DNA of 64,000 bases from Ricordea florida (taxonomy: Eukaryota; Cnidaria; Anthozoa; Corallimorpharia; Ricordeidae), in NCBI GenBank assembly GCA_949710005.1, contig OX453281.1, forward strand, positions 22,450,061-22,514,060, in the 5' to 3' direction. This document shows, piece after piece, positions 47,736 to 61,645 of this stretch (the stretch's first letter is position 1; the number at the start of each line of letters is the position of its first letter). The notes under the pieces were generated by a model. It was given only the letters and a program-made list of their open reading frames with translations. It made no database searches and was not told the DNA's origin. A program made the position numbers and the translations under genes.

Positions 47736-50700
47736 GTGCGACTTGTATTTCTCATTTTGCAGCCTTCCGAAGTTTGCCCAAGAAATCGTCCATTGTTGGA
47801 AATTTTCCTATGGTCCCCTATTTGCTGGTTTGCCAAAAATGGCCATTTTCGACACTATATAAAAACTTGCAATTTCTCTTCTAATACGTCTTTTGTCGTG
47901 CGGTTTTTTGCATTGTAACAATTTATGAGAGTTACGCTTTCAATCCATACTAATTAGGGTATTGTACGACTTGTATTTCTCATTTTGCAGCCTTCCGAAG
48001 TTTGCCAGAAAAATCGTCCATTTTTGGAAACTTTCCTATGGTCCCCCCTTTGCTGTTTTGCAAAAAATGGCCATTTTAGACACTATTAAAAAACTTGCCA
48101 TTTCTCTTCTAATACGTCTTTTTTCGTGCGGTTTTTTGCATTGTAACAGTTTATGATAGTTACGCTTTCAATCCATACTAATTAGGGTATTGTGCGACTT
48201 GTATTTCTCATTTTGCAGCCTTCCGAAGTTTGACCAAATAATCGCTCATTTTTGAAAATTTTCCTATGGTCCCCCATTTGCTGTTTTGCCAAAAATGGCC
48301 ATTTTCGACACTATATAAAAACTTTCTCTTTCTCTTCTAATACGTCTTTTTTCGTGCGGTTTTTTGCATTGTAACAGTTTATGATAGTTACGCTTTCAAT
48401 CCATACTAATTAGAATATTGTGCGACTTGTATTTCTCATTTTGCAGCCTTCCGAAATTTGCCCAAACAATCGTCCATTTTTTGAAATTTTCCTATGGTCC
48501 CCCCTTTGCTGTTTTCCCAAAAATGGCCATTTTCGACACTATATAAAAACTTGCTCTTTCTCTTCTAATACGTCTTTCTTCATGCGGTGTTTTGCATCTT
48601 AAGAATTCATGATAGTTATACTTTTAATCCATACAAATTAGGGTATTGTGCGACTTTTATTTCTCATTTTGCAGCCTTCCGAAGTTTGCCCAAAAAATCG
48701 TCCATTTTTTGAAATTTTCCTATGGTCCCCCCTTTGCTGTTTTGCAAAAAATGGTTCTTTTTGACACTATATAAAAACTTGCTCTTTCTCTTCTAATACG
48801 TCTTTCTTCATGCGGTGTTTTGCATCTTAAGAATTCATGATAGTTACGCTTTTAATCCATACAAATTAGGGTATTGTGCGACTTGTATTTCTCATTTTGC
48901 AGCCTTTTGAAAATTGCCCAAAAAATCGTCCTTTTTTGAAAATTTTCCTATGGTCCCCCCTTTGCTATTTTGCCAAAAATGGCCATTTTCGACACTATAT
49001 AAAAACTTGAAATTTCTCTCCTAATACGTCTTTTTTCGTGCGGTGGTTTGCATTGTAACAATTTATGATAGTTACGCTTTCAATCCATACTAATTAGGGT
49101 ATTGTACGACTTGTATTTCTCATTTTGCAGCCTTCCGAAGTTTGCCAGAAAAATCGTCCATTTTTGGAAACTTTCCTATGGTCCCCTATTTGCTGTTTTG
49201 CCAAAAATGGCCATTTTCGACACTATATAAAAACTTTCTCTTTCTCTTCTAATACGTCTTTTTTCATGCGGTTTTTTGCATTGTAACAGTTTATGATAGT
49301 TACGCTTTCAATCCATACTAATTAGAATATTGTGCGACTTGTATTTCTCATTTTGCAGCCTTCCGAAATTTGCCCAAAAAATCGTCCATTTTTGGAAATT
49401 TTCCTATGGTCCCCCCTTTGCTGTTTTCCCAAAAATGGCCATTTTCGACACTATATAAAAACTTGCTCTTTCTCTTCTAATACGTCTTTCTTCATGCGGT
49501 GTTTTGCATCTTAAGAATTCATGATAGTTACGCTTTTAATCCATACAAATTAGGATATTGTGCGACTTTTATTTCTCATTTTGCAGCCTTCCGAAGTTTG
49601 CCCAAAAAATCGTCCATTTTTTGAAATTTTCCTATGGTCCCCCCTTTGCTGTTTTGCAAAAAATGGTTATTTTTGACACTATATAAAAACTTGCTCTTTC
49701 TCTTCTAATACGTCTTTCTTCATGCGGTGTTTTGCATCTTAAGAATTCATGATAGTTACGCTTTTAATCCATACAAATTAGGGTATTGTGCGACTTGTAT
49801 TTCTCATTTTGCAGCCTTTTGAAAATTGCCCAAAAAATCGTCCATTTTTGAAAATTTTCCTATGGTCCCCCCTTTGCTATTTTGCCAAAAATGGCCATTT
49901 TCGACACTATATAAAAACTTGAAATTTCTCTCCTAATACGTCTTTTTTCGTGCGGTGGTTTGCATTGTAACAATTTATGATAGTTACGCTTTCAATCCAT
50001 ACTAATTAGGGTATTTTGCGACTTGTATTTCTCATTTTGCAGCCTTCCGAAGTTTGCCCAAAAAATCGTCAATTGTTGGAAATTTTCCTATGGTCCCCTA
50101 TTTGCTGGTTTGCCAAAAATGGCCATTTTAGACACTATTAAAAAACTTGCTCTTTCTCTTCTAATACGTCTTTCTTCATGCGGTGTTTTGCATCTTAAGA
50201 ATTCATGATAGTTACGCTTTTAATCCATACAAATTAGGGTATTGTGCGACTTGTATTTCTCATTTTGCAGCCTTTTGAAAATTGCCCAAAAAATCGTCCA
50301 TTTTTGAAAATTTTCCTATGGTCCCCCCTTTGCTATTTTGCCAAAAATGGCCATTTTCGACACTATATAAAAACTTGAAATTTCTCTCCTAATACGTCTT
50401 TTTTCGTGCGGTGGTTTGCATTGTAACAATTTATGATAGTTACGCTTTCAATCCATACTAATTAGGGTATTCTGCGACTTGTATTTCTCATTTTGCAGCC
50501 TTCCGAAGTTTGACCAAATAATCGCCCATTTTTGAAAATTTTCCTATGGTCCCCCATTTGCTGTTTTGCCAAAAATGGCCGTTTTCGACACTATATAAAA
50601 ACTTTCTCTTTCTCTTCTAATACGTCTTTTCTCATGCGGTTTTTTGCATTGTAACAATTTATGATAGTTACGCTTTCAATCCATACTAATTAGGGTATTG

Positions 50701-51611
50701 TGCGACTTGTATTTCTCATTTTGCAGCCTTCCGAATTTTGCAAAAAAAATCGTCCATTTTTGGAAATTTTCCTATGGTCCCCCCTTTGCTGTTTTGCCAA
50801 AAATGGCCATTTTCGACACTATATAAAAACTTGCAATTTCTCTTCTAAGTCGTCTTTTTTCGTGCGGTTTTTTGCATTGTAACAATTTATGATAGTTACG
50901 CTTTCAATCCATACTAATTAGAATATTGTGCGACTTGTATTTCTCATTTTGCAGCCTTCCGAAGTTTGCCCAAAAAATCGTCCATTTTTTGAAATTTTCC
51001 TATGGTCCCCCCTTTGCTGTTTTCCCAAAAATGGTTATTTTTGACACTATATAAAAACTTGCTCTTTCTCTTCTAATACGTCTTTCTTCATGCGGTGTTT
51101 TGCATCTTAAGAATTCATGATAGTTTCGCTTTTAATCCATACAAATTAGGGTATTGTGCGACTTGTATTTCTCATTTTGCAGCCTTCCGAAGTTTGCCCA
51201 AAAAATCGTCCATTTTTTGAAATTTTCCTATGGTCCCCCCTTTGCTGTTTTGCAAAAAATGGTTCTTTTTGACACTATATAAAAACTTGCTCTTTCTCTT
51301 CTAATACGTCTTTCTTCATGCGGTGTTTTGCATCTTAAGAATTCATGATAGTTACGCTTTTAATCCATACAAATTAGGGTATTGTGCGACTTGTATTTCT
51401 CATTTTGCAGCCTTTTGAAAATTGCCCAAAAAATCGTCCATTTTTGAAAATTTTCCTATGGTCCCCCCTTTGCTATTTTGCCAAAAATGGCCATTTTCGA
51501 CACTATATAAAAACTTGAAATTTCTCTCCTAATACGTCTTTTTTCGTGCGGTGGATTGCATTGTAACAATTTATGATAGTTACGCTTTCAATCCATACTA
51601 ATTAGGGTATT
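47736..51611. repeat. 17-mer HOR, copy 1 (3876 bp)
   Basis: Order a (CCCAAGAAATCG, GTCTTTTGTCG), b, c, g, e, f, b/c, g, e, f, a/b/e hybrid, f, c, d3, e, e, f. Type g has ATTAGAATATTG before its start, GAAATTTGCCC, TTTTCCCAAAAATGG and the e 3' end. ATTAGAATATTG is confined to the right third of the window. Confidence 0.85.
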
Positions 51612-54347
51612 GTGCGACTTGTATTTCTCATTTTGCAGCCTTCCGAAGTTTGCCCAAGAAATCGTCCATTGTTGGAAATTTTCCTATGGTCCCCTATTTG
51701 CTGGTTTGCCAAAAATGGCCATTTTCGACACTATATAAAAACTTGCAATTTCTCTTCTAATACGTCTTTTGTCGTGCGGTTTTTTGCATTGTAACAATTT
51801 ATGAGAGTTACGCTTTCAATCCATACTAATTAGGGTATTGTATGACTTGTATTTCTCATTTTGCAGCCTTCCGAAGTTTGCCAGAAAAATCGTCCATTTT
51901 TGGAAACTTTCCTATGGTCCCCCCTTTGCTGTTTTGCAAAAAATGGCCATTTTAGACACTATTAAAAAACTTGCCATTTCTCTTCTAATACGTTTTTTTT
52001 CGTTCGGTTTTTTGCATTGTAACAGTTTATAATAGTTACGCTTTCAATCCATACTAATTAGGGTATTGTGCGACTTGTATTTCTCATTTTGCAGCCTTCC
52101 GAAGTTTGACCAAATAATCGCCCATTTTTGAAAATTTTCCTATGGTCCCCCATTTGCTGTTTTGCCAAAAATGGCCATTTTCGACACTATATAAAAACTT
52201 TCTCTTTCTCTTCTAATACGTCTTTTTTCGTGCGGTTTTTTGCATTGTAACAGTTTATGATAGTTACGCTTTCAATCCATACTAATTAGAATATTGTGCG
52301 ACTTGTATTTCTCATTTTGCAGCCTTCCGAAATTTGCCCAAAAAATCGTCCATTTTTTGAAATTTTCCTATGGTCCCCCCTTTGCTGTTTTCCCAAAAAT
52401 GGCCATTTTCGACACTATATAAAAACTTGCTCTTTCTCTTCTAATACGTCTTTCTTCATGCGGTGTTTTGCATCTTAAGAATTCATGATAGTTATACTTT
52501 TAATCCATACAAATTAGGGTATTGTGCGACTTTTATTTCTCATTTTGCAGCCTTCCGAAGTTTGCCCAAAAAATCGTCCATTTTTTGAAATTTTCCTATG
52601 GTCCGCTTTTTGCTGTTTTGCAAAAAATGGTTCTTTTTGACACTATATAAAAACTTGCTCTTTCTCTTCTAATACGTCTTTCTTCATGCGGTGTTTTGCA
52701 TCTTAAGAATTCATGATAGTTACGCTTTTAATCCATACAAATTAGGGTATTGTGCGACTTGTATTTCTCATTTTGCAGCCTTTTGAAAATTGCCCAAAAA
52801 ATCGTCCTTTTTTGAAAATTTTCCTATGGTCCCCCCTTTGCTATTTTGCCAAAAATGGCCATTTTCGACACTATATAAAAACTTGAAATTTCTCTCCTAA
52901 TACGTCTTTTTTCGTGCGGTGGTTTGCATTGTAACAATTTATGATAGTTACGCTTTCAATCCATACTAATTAGGGTATTGTACGACTTGTATTTCTCATT
53001 TTGCAGCCTTCCGAAGTTTGCCAGAAAAATCGTCCATTTTTGGAAACTTTCCTATGGTCCCCCCTTTGCTGTTTTGCCAAAAATGGCCATTTTCGACACT
53101 ATATAAAAACTTTCTCTTTCTCTTCTAATACGTCTTTTTTCATGCGGTTTTTTGCATTGTAACAGCTTATGATAGTTACGCTTTCAATCCATACTAATTA
53201 GAATATTGTGCGACTTGTATTTCTCATTTTGCAGCCTTCCGAAATTTGCCCAAAAAATCGTCCATTTTTGGAAATTTTCCTATGGTCCCCCCTTTGCTGT
53301 TTTCCCAAAAATGGCCATTTTCGACACTATATAAAAACTTGCTCTTTCTCTTCTAATACGTCTTTCTTCATGCGGTGTTTTGCATCTTAAGAATTCATGA
53401 TAGTTACGCTTTTAATCCATACAAATTAGGGTATTGTGCGACTTTTATTTCTCATTTTGCAGCCTTCCGAAGTTTGCCCAAAAAATCGTCCATTTTTTGA
53501 AATTTTCCTATGGTCCCCCCTTTGCTGTTTTGCAAAAAATGGTTATTTTTGACACTATATAAAAACTTGCTCTTTCTCTTCTAATACGTCTTTCTTCATG
53601 CGGTGTTTTGCATCTTAAGAATTCATGATAGTTACGCTTTTAATCCATACAAATTAGGGTATTGTGCGACTTGTATTTCTCATTTTGCAGCCTTTTGAAA
53701 ATTGCCCAAAAAATCGTCCATTTTTGAAAATTTTCCTATGGTCCCCCCTTTGCTATTTTGCCAAAAATGGCCATTTTCGACACTATATAAAAACTTGAAA
53801 TTTCTCTCCTAATACGTCTTTTTTCGTGCGGTGGTTTGCATTGTAACAATTTATGATAGTTACGCTTTCAATCCATACTAATTAGGGTATTTTGCGACTT
53901 GTATTTCTCATTTTGCAGCCTTCCGAAGTTTGCCCAAAAAATCGTCCATTGTTGGAAATTTTCCTATGGTCCCCTATTTGCTGGTTTGCCAAAAATGGCC
54001 ATTTTAGACACTATTAAAAAACTTGCTCTTTCTCTTCTAATACGTCTTTCTTCATGCGGTGTTTTGCATCTTAAGAATTCATGATAGTTACGCTTTTAAT
54101 CCATACAAATTAGGGTATTGTGCGACTTGTATTTCTCATTTTGCAGCCTTTTGAAAATTGCCCAAAAAATCGTCCATTTTTGAAAATTTTCCTATGGTCC
54201 CCCCTTTGCTATTTTGCCAAAAATGGCCATTTTCGACACTATATAAAAACTTGAAATTTCTCTCCTAATACGTCTTTTTTCGTGCGGTGGTTTCCATTGT
54301 AACAATTTATGATAGTTACGCTTTCAATCCATACTAATTAGGGTATT
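51612..54347. repeat. 17-mer HOR, partial copy 2 (first 12 monomers)
   Basis: Matches 47736-50471 at a 3876-bp offset, including CCCAAGAAATCG, GTCTTTTGTCG and the g types. After the a/b/e hybrid and f it diverges: a type a at 54348 replaces the c of copy 1. Confidence 0.87.
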
Positions 54348-55715
54348 GTGCGACTTGTATTTCTCATTTTGCAGCCTTCCGAGGTTTGCCCAAAAAATCG
54401 TCCATTGTTGGAAATTTTCCTATGGTCCCCTATTTGCTGGTTTGCCAAAAATGGCCATTTTCGACACTATATAAAAACTTGCAATTTCTCTTCTAATACG
54501 TCTTTTGTCGTGCGGTTTTTTGCATTGTAACAATTTATGAGAGTTACGCTTTCAATCCATACTAATTAGGGTATTGTACGACTTGTATTTCTCATTTTGC
54601 AGCCTTCCGAAGTTTGCCAGAAAAATCGTCCATTTTTGGAAACTTTCCTATGGTCCCCCCTTTGCTGTTTTGCCAAAAATGGCCATTTTCGACACTATAT
54701 AAAAACTTTCTCTTTCTCTTCTAATACGTCTTTTTTCATGCGGTTTTTTGCATTGTAACAGTTTATGATAGTTACGCTTTCAATCCATACTAATTAGAAT
54801 ATTGTGCGACTTGTATTTCTCATTTTGCAGCCTTCCGAAATTTGCCCAAAAAATCGTCCATTTTTGGAAATTTTCCTATGGTCCCCCCTTTGCTGTTTTC
54901 CCAAAAATGGCCATTTTCGACACTATATAAAAACTTGCTCTTTCTCTTCTAATACGTCTTTCTTCATGCGGTGTTTTGCATCTTAAGAATTCATGATAGT
55001 TACGCTTTTAATCCATACAAATTAGGGTATTGTGCGACTTTTATTTCTCATTTTGCAGCCTTCCGAAGTTTGCCCAAAAAATCGTCCATTTTTTGAAATT
55101 TTCCTATGGTCCCCCCTTTGCTGTTTTGCAAAAAATGGTTATTTTTGACACTATATAAAAACTTGCTCTTTCTCTTCTAATACGTCTTTCTTCATGCGGT
55201 GTTTTGCATCTTAAGAATTCATGATAGTTACGCTTTTAATCCATACAAATTAGGGTATTGTGCGACTTGTATTTCTCATTTTGCAGCCTTTTGAAAATTG
55301 CCCAAAAAATCGTCCATTTTTGAAAATTTTCCTATGGTCCCCCCTTTGCTATTTTGCCAAAAATGGCCATTTTCGACACTATATAAAAACTTGAAATTTC
55401 TCTCCTAATACGTCTTTTTTCGTGCGGTGGTTTGCATTGTAACAATTTATGATAGTTACGCTTTCAATCCATACTAATTAGGGTATTTTGCGACTTGTAT
55501 TTCTCATTTTGCAGCCTTCCGAAGTTTGCCCAAAAAATCGTCCATTGTTGGAAATTTTCCTATGGTCCCCTATTTGCTGGTTTGCCAAAAATGGCCATTT
55601 TAGACACTATTAAAAAACTTGCCATTTCTCTTTTAATACGTCTTTTTTCGTGCGGTTTTTTGCATTGTAACAATTTATGATAGTTACGCTTTCAATCCAT
55701 ACTAATTAGGGTATT
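52980..55715. repeat. 7-mer HOR, nearly two copies (1596-bp period)
   Basis: The series b/c, g, e, f, a/b/e, f, a at 52980-54575 is followed by b/c, g, e, f, a/b/e at 54576-55715, offset 1596 bp. It is nested in the 17-mer layout. The final hybrid near 55488 ends with CTTGCCATTTC and no EcoRI site, unlike its counterpart at 53892. Confidence 0.85.
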
Positions 55716-57311
55716 GTGCGACTTGTATTTCTCATTTTGCAGCCTTCCGAAGTTTGACCAAATAATCGCCCATTTTTGAAAATTTTCCTATGGTCCCCCA
55801 TTTGCTGTTTTGCCAAAAATGGCCATTTTCGACACTATATAAAAACTTTCTCTTTCTCTTCTAATACGTCTTTTTTCATGCGGTTTTTTGCATTGTAACA
55901 ATTTATGATAGTTACGCTTTCAATCCATACTAATTAGGGTATTGTGAGACTTGTATTTCTCATTTTGCAGCCTTCCGAAGTTTGCCCAAAAAATCGTCCA
56001 TTTTTGGAAATTTTCCTATGGTCCCCCCTTTGCTGTTTTCCCAAAAATGGCCATTTTCGACACTATATAAAAACTTGCAATTTCTCTTCTAATTCGTCTT
56101 TTTTCGTGCGGTTTTTTGCATTGTAACAATTTATGATAGTTACGCTTTCAATCCGTACTAATTAGGGTATTGTGCGACTTGTATTTCTCATTTTGCAGCC
56201 TTCCGAACTTTGCCCAAAAAATCGTCCATTTTTGGAAATTTTCCTATGGTCCCCTATTTGCTGTTTTGCCAAAAATGGCCATTTTCGACACTACATAAAA
56301 ACTTACAATTTCTCTTCTAATACGTCTTTTTTCGTGCGGTGGTTTGCATTGTAACAATTTATGATAGTTACGCTTTCAATCCATACTAATTAGGGTATTG
56401 TGCGACTTGTATTTCTCATTTTGCAGCCTTCCGAAGTTTGCCCAAAAAATCGTCCATTGTTGGAAATTTTCCTATGGTCCCTCCTTTGCTGTTTTGCAAA
56501 AAATGGTTATTTTTGACACTATATAAAAACTTGCTCTTTCTCTTCTAATACGTCTTTCTTCATGCGGTGTTTTGCATCTTAAGAATTCATGATAGTTACG
56601 CTTTTAATCCATACAAATTAGGGTATTGTGCGACTTGTATTTCTCATTTTGCAGCCTTTTGAAAATTGCCCAAAAAATCGTCCATTTTTGAAAATTTTCC
56701 TATGGTCCCCCCTTTGCTATTTTGCCAAAAATGGCCATTTTCGACACTATATAAAAACTTGAAATTTCTCTTCTAATACGTCTTTTTTCGTGCGGTGGTT
56801 TGCATTGTAACAATTTATGATAGTTACGCTTTCAATCCATACAAATTAGGGTATTGTGCGACTTGTATTTCTCATTTTGCAGCCTTCCGAAGTTTGCCCA
56901 AAAAATCGTCCATTGTTGGAAATTTTCCTATGGTCCCCTATTTGCTGGTTTGCCAAAAATGGCCATTTTCGACACTATATAAAAACTTGCAATTTCTCTT
57001 TTAATACGTATTTTTTCGTGCGGTTTTTTGCATTGTAACAATTTATGAGAGTTACGCTTTCAATCCATACTAATTAGGGTATTGTACGACTTGTATTTCT
57101 CATTTTGCAGCCTTCCGAAGTTTGCCAGAAAAATCGTCCATTTTTAGAAACTTTCCTATGGTCCCCCCTTTGGTGTTTTGCCAAAAATGGCCATTTTAGA
57201 CACTATTAAAAAACTTGCCATTTCTCTTCTAATACGTCTTTTTTCGTGCGGTTTTTTGCATTGTAACAATTTATGATAGTTACGCTTTCAATCCATACTA
57301 ATTAGGGTATT

Positions 57312-57540
57312 GTGCGACTTGTATTTCTCATTTTGCAGCCTTCCGAAGTTTGCCTAAAAAAATCGTCCATTTTTGGAAATTTTCCTATGGTCCCCCCTTT
57401 GCTGTTTTTCAAAAAATGGTTATTTTTGACACTATATAAAAACTTGCTCTTTCTCTTCTAATACGTCTTTCTTCATGCGGTGTTTTGCATCTTAAGAATT
57501 CATGATAGTTACGCTTTTAATCCATACAAATTAGGGTATT
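57312..57540. repeat. 229-bp monomer (1-bp insertion)
   Basis: The segment reads TTTGCCTAAAAAAATCG near 57350-57366: a C-to-T change and one extra A in the homopolymer run. Confidence 0.9.
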
Positions 57541-60500
57541 GTGCGACTTGTATTTCTCATTTTGCAGCCTTTTGAAAATTGCCCAAAAAATCGTCCATTT
57601 TTGAAAATTTTCCTATGGTCCCCACTTTGCTATTTTGCCAAAAATGGCCATTTTCGACACTATATAAAAACTTGAAATTTCTCTTCTAATACGTCTTTTT
57701 TCGTGCGGTGGTTTGCATTGTAACAATTTATGATAGTTACGCTTTCAATCCATACTAATTAGGGTATTGTGCGACTTGTATTTCTCATTTTGCAGCCTTC
57801 CGAAGTTTGCCCAAAAAATCGTCCATTTTTGGAAACTTTCCTATGGTCCCCCCTTTGCTGTTTTGCCAAAAATGGCCATTTTAGACACTAATAAAAAACT
57901 TGCCATTTCTCTTCTAATACGTCTTTTTTCGTGCAGTTTTTTGCATTGTAACAATTTATGATAGTTACGCTTTCAATCCATACTAATTAGGGTATTGTGC
58001 GACTTGTATTTCTCATTTTGCAGCCTTCCGAAGTTTGACCAAATAATCGCCCATTTTTGAAAATTTTCCTATGGTCCCCCATTTGCTGTTTTGCCAAAAA
58101 TGGCCATTTTCGACACTATATAAAAACTTGCAATTTCTCTTCTAATTCGTCTTTTTTCGTGCGGTTTTTTGCATTGTAACAATTTATGATAGTTACGCTT
58201 TCAATCCATACTAATTAGGGTATTGTGCGACTTGTATTTCTCATTTTGCAGCCTTCCGAAGTTTGCCCAAAAAATCGTCCATTTTTTGAAATTTTCCTAT
58301 GGTCCCCCCTTTGCTGTTTTGCAAAAAATGGTTATTTTTGACACTATATAAAAACTTGCTCTTTCTCTTCTAATACGTCTTTCTTCATGCGGTGTTTTGC
58401 ATCTTAAGAATTCATGATAGTTACGCTTTTAATCCATACAAATGAGGGTATTGTGCGACTTGTATTTCTCATTTTGCAGCCTTTTGAAAATTGCCCAAAA
58501 AATCGTCCATTTTTGAAAATTTTCCTATGGTCCCCCCTTTGCTATTTTGCCAAAAATGGCCATTTTCGACACTATATAAAAACTTGAAATTTCTCTTCTA
58601 ATACGTCTTTTTTCGTGCGGTTTTTTGCATTGTAACACTTTATGATAGTTACGCTTTCAATCCATACTAATTAGGGTATTGTGCGACTTGTATTTCTCAT
58701 TTTGCAGCCTTCCGAAGTTTGACCAAATAATCGCCCATTTTTGAAAATTTTCCTATGGTCCCCCATCTGCTGTTTTGCCAAAAATGGCCATTTTCGACAC
58801 TATATAAAAACTTTCTCTTTCTCTTCTAATACGTCTTTTTTCATGCGGTTTTTTGCATTGTAACAATTTATGATAGTTACGCTTTCAATCCATACTAATT
58901 AGGGTATTGTGCGACTTGTATTTCTCATTTTGCAGCCTTCTGAAGTTTGCCCAAAAAATCGTCCATTTTTGGAAATTTTCCTATGGTCCCCCCTTTGCTG
59001 TTTTGCCAAAAATGGCCATTTTCGACATTATATAAAAACTTGCAATTTCTCTTCTAATTCGTCTTTTTTCGTGCGGTTTTTTGCATTGTAACAATTTATG
59101 ATAGTTACGCTTTCAATCCATACTAATTAGGGTATTGGGCGACTTGTATTTCTCATTTTGCAGCCTTCCGAAGTTTGCCCAAAAAATCGTCCATTTTTTG
59201 AAATTTTCCTATGGTCCCCCCTTTGCTGTTTTGCAAAAAATGGTTATTTTTGACACTATATAAAAACTTGCTCTTTCTCTTCTAATACGTCTTTCTTCAT
59301 GCGGTGTTTTGCATCTTAAGAATTCATGATAGTTACGCTTTTAATCCATACAAATTAGGGTATTGTGCGACTTGTATTTCTCATTTTGCAGCCTTTTGAA
59401 AATTGCCCAAAAAATCGTCCATTTTTGAAAATTTTCCTATGGTCCCCCCTTTGCTATTTTGCCAAAAATGGCCATTTTCGACACTATATAAAAACTTGAA
59501 ATTTCTCTTCTAATACGTCTTTTTTCGTGCGGTGGTTTGCATTGTAACAATTTATGATAGTTACGCTTTCAATCCATACTAATAAGGGTATTGTGCGACT
59601 TGTATTTCTCATTTTGCAGCCTTCCGAAGTTTGCCCAAAAAATCGTCCATTGTTGGAAATTTTCCTATGGTCCCCTATTTGCTGGTTTGCCAAAAATGGC
59701 CATTTTCGACACTATATAAAAACTTGCAATTTCTCTTCTAATACGTCTTTTTTCGTGCGGTTTTTTGCATTGTAACAATTTATGAGAGTTACGCTTTCAA
59801 TCCATACTAATTAGGGTATTGTACGACTTGTATTTCTCATTTTGCAGCCTTCCGAAGTTTGCCAGAAAAATCGTCCATTTTTGGAAACTTTCCTATGGTC
59901 CCCCCTTTGCTGTTTTGCCAAAAATGGCCATTTTAGACACTATTAAAAAACTTGCCATTTCTCTTCTAATACGTCTTTTTTCGTGCGGTTTTTTGCATTG
60001 TAACAGTTTATGATAGTTACGCTTTCAATCCATACTAATTAGGGTATTCTGCGACTTGTATTTCTCATTTTGCAGCCTTCCGAAGTTTGACCAAATAATC
60101 GCCCATTTTTGAAAATTTTCCTATGGTCCCCCATTTGCTGTTTTGCCAAAAATGGCCGTTTTCGACACTATATAAAAACTTTCTCTTTCTCTTCTAATAC
60201 GTCTTTTTTCATGCGGTTTTTTGCATTGTAACACTTTATGATAGTTACGCTTTCAATCCATACTAATTAGGGTATTGTGCGACTTGTATTTCTCATTTTT
60301 CAGCCTTCCGAATTTTGCAAAAAAAATCGTCCATTTTTGGAAATTTTGCTATGGTCCCCCCTTTGCTGTTTTGCCAAAAATGGCCATTTTCGACACTATA
60401 TAAAAACTTGCAATTTCTCTTCTAAGTCGTCTTTTTTCGTGCGGTTTTTTGCATTGTAACAATTTATGATAGTTACGCTTTCAATCCATACTAATTAGGG

Positions 60501-60960
60501 TATTGTGCGACTTGTATTTCTCATTTTGCAGCCTTCCGAATTTTGCCCAAAAAATCGTCCATTTTTTGAAATTTTCCTGTGGTCCCCCCTTTCCTGTTTT
60601 GCAAAAAATGGTTATTTTTGACACTATATAAAAACTTGCTCTTTCTCTTCTAATACGTCTTTCTTCATGCGGTGTTTTGCATCTTAAGAATTCATGATAG
60701 TTACGCTTTTAATCCATACAAATTAGGGTATTGTGCGACTTGTATTTCTCATTTTGCAGCCTTCCGAAGTTTGACCAAATAATCGCCCATTTTTGAAAAT
60801 TTTCCTATGGTCCCCCATTTGCTGTTTTGCCAAAAATGGCCATCTTCGACACTATATAAAAACTTTCTCTTTCTCTTCTAATACGTCTTTTTTCGTGCGG
60901 TTTTTCGCATTGTAACAGTTTATGATAGTTACGCTTTCAATCCGTACTAATTAGGGTATT

Positions 60961-61189
60961 GTGCGACTTGTATTTCTCATTTTGCAGCCTTCCGAACTTT
61001 GCCCAAAAAATCGTCCATTTTTGGAAACTTTCCTATGGTCCCCCCTTTGCTGTTTTGCCAAAAATGGCCATTTTCGACACTATATAAAAACTTTCTCTTT
61101 CTCTTCTAATACGTCTTTTTTCGTGCGGTTTTTTTGCATTGTAACAGTTTATGATAGTTACGCTTTCAATCCATACTAATTAGAATATT
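60961..61189. repeat. 229-bp monomer (1-bp insertion)
   Basis: The T run after GTGCGG is one base longer (GCGGTTTTTTTGCATT near 61125-61140). This shifts the frame of the short ORF through the run and extends it to 72 codons, without making it gene-like. Confidence 0.9.
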
Positions 61190-61645
61190 GTGCGACTTGT
61201 ATTTCTCATTTTGCAGCCTTCCGAAATTTGCCCAAAAAATCGTCCATTTTTTGAAATTTTCCTATGGTCCCCCCTTTGCTGTTTTCCCAAAAATGGCCAT
61301 TTTCGACACTATATAAAAACTTGCTCTTTCTCTTCTAATACGTCTTTCTTCATGCGGTGTTTTGCATCTTAAGAATTCATGATAGTTACGCTTTTAATCC
61401 ATACAAATTAGGGTATTGTGCGACTTGTATTTCTCATTTTGCACCTTTTTGAAAATTGCCCAAAAAATCGTCCATTTTTGAAAATTTTCCTATGGTCCCC
61501 CCTTTGCTATTTTGCCAAAAATGGCCATTTTCGACACTATATAAAAACTTGAAATTTCTCTCCTAATACGTCTTTTTTCGTGCGGTGGTTTGCATTGTAA
61601 CAATTTATGATAGTTACGCTTTCAATCCATACTAATTAGGGTATT

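Larger units (their letters stand above)
55716..61645. repeat. Mixed segment, 26 monomers
   Basis: It begins c, d (TTTTCCCAAAAATGG), an a-like monomer with CACTACATAAAAAC, e, f, a, b, e, f, b-like with ACACTAATAAAA, c, e, f, c, d, e, f, a, b, c, d3, e, c, then a 229-bp monomer, g and f. The first part is repeated about 5.7 kb downstream. Confidence 0.8.

Noticed and set aside
59554-59775. 73-codon frame starting at an ATG
   Set aside because: The extension comes from a single AATTAG to AATAAG change that removes a stop between two monomers. It is not conserved in neighbours and has no coding features.
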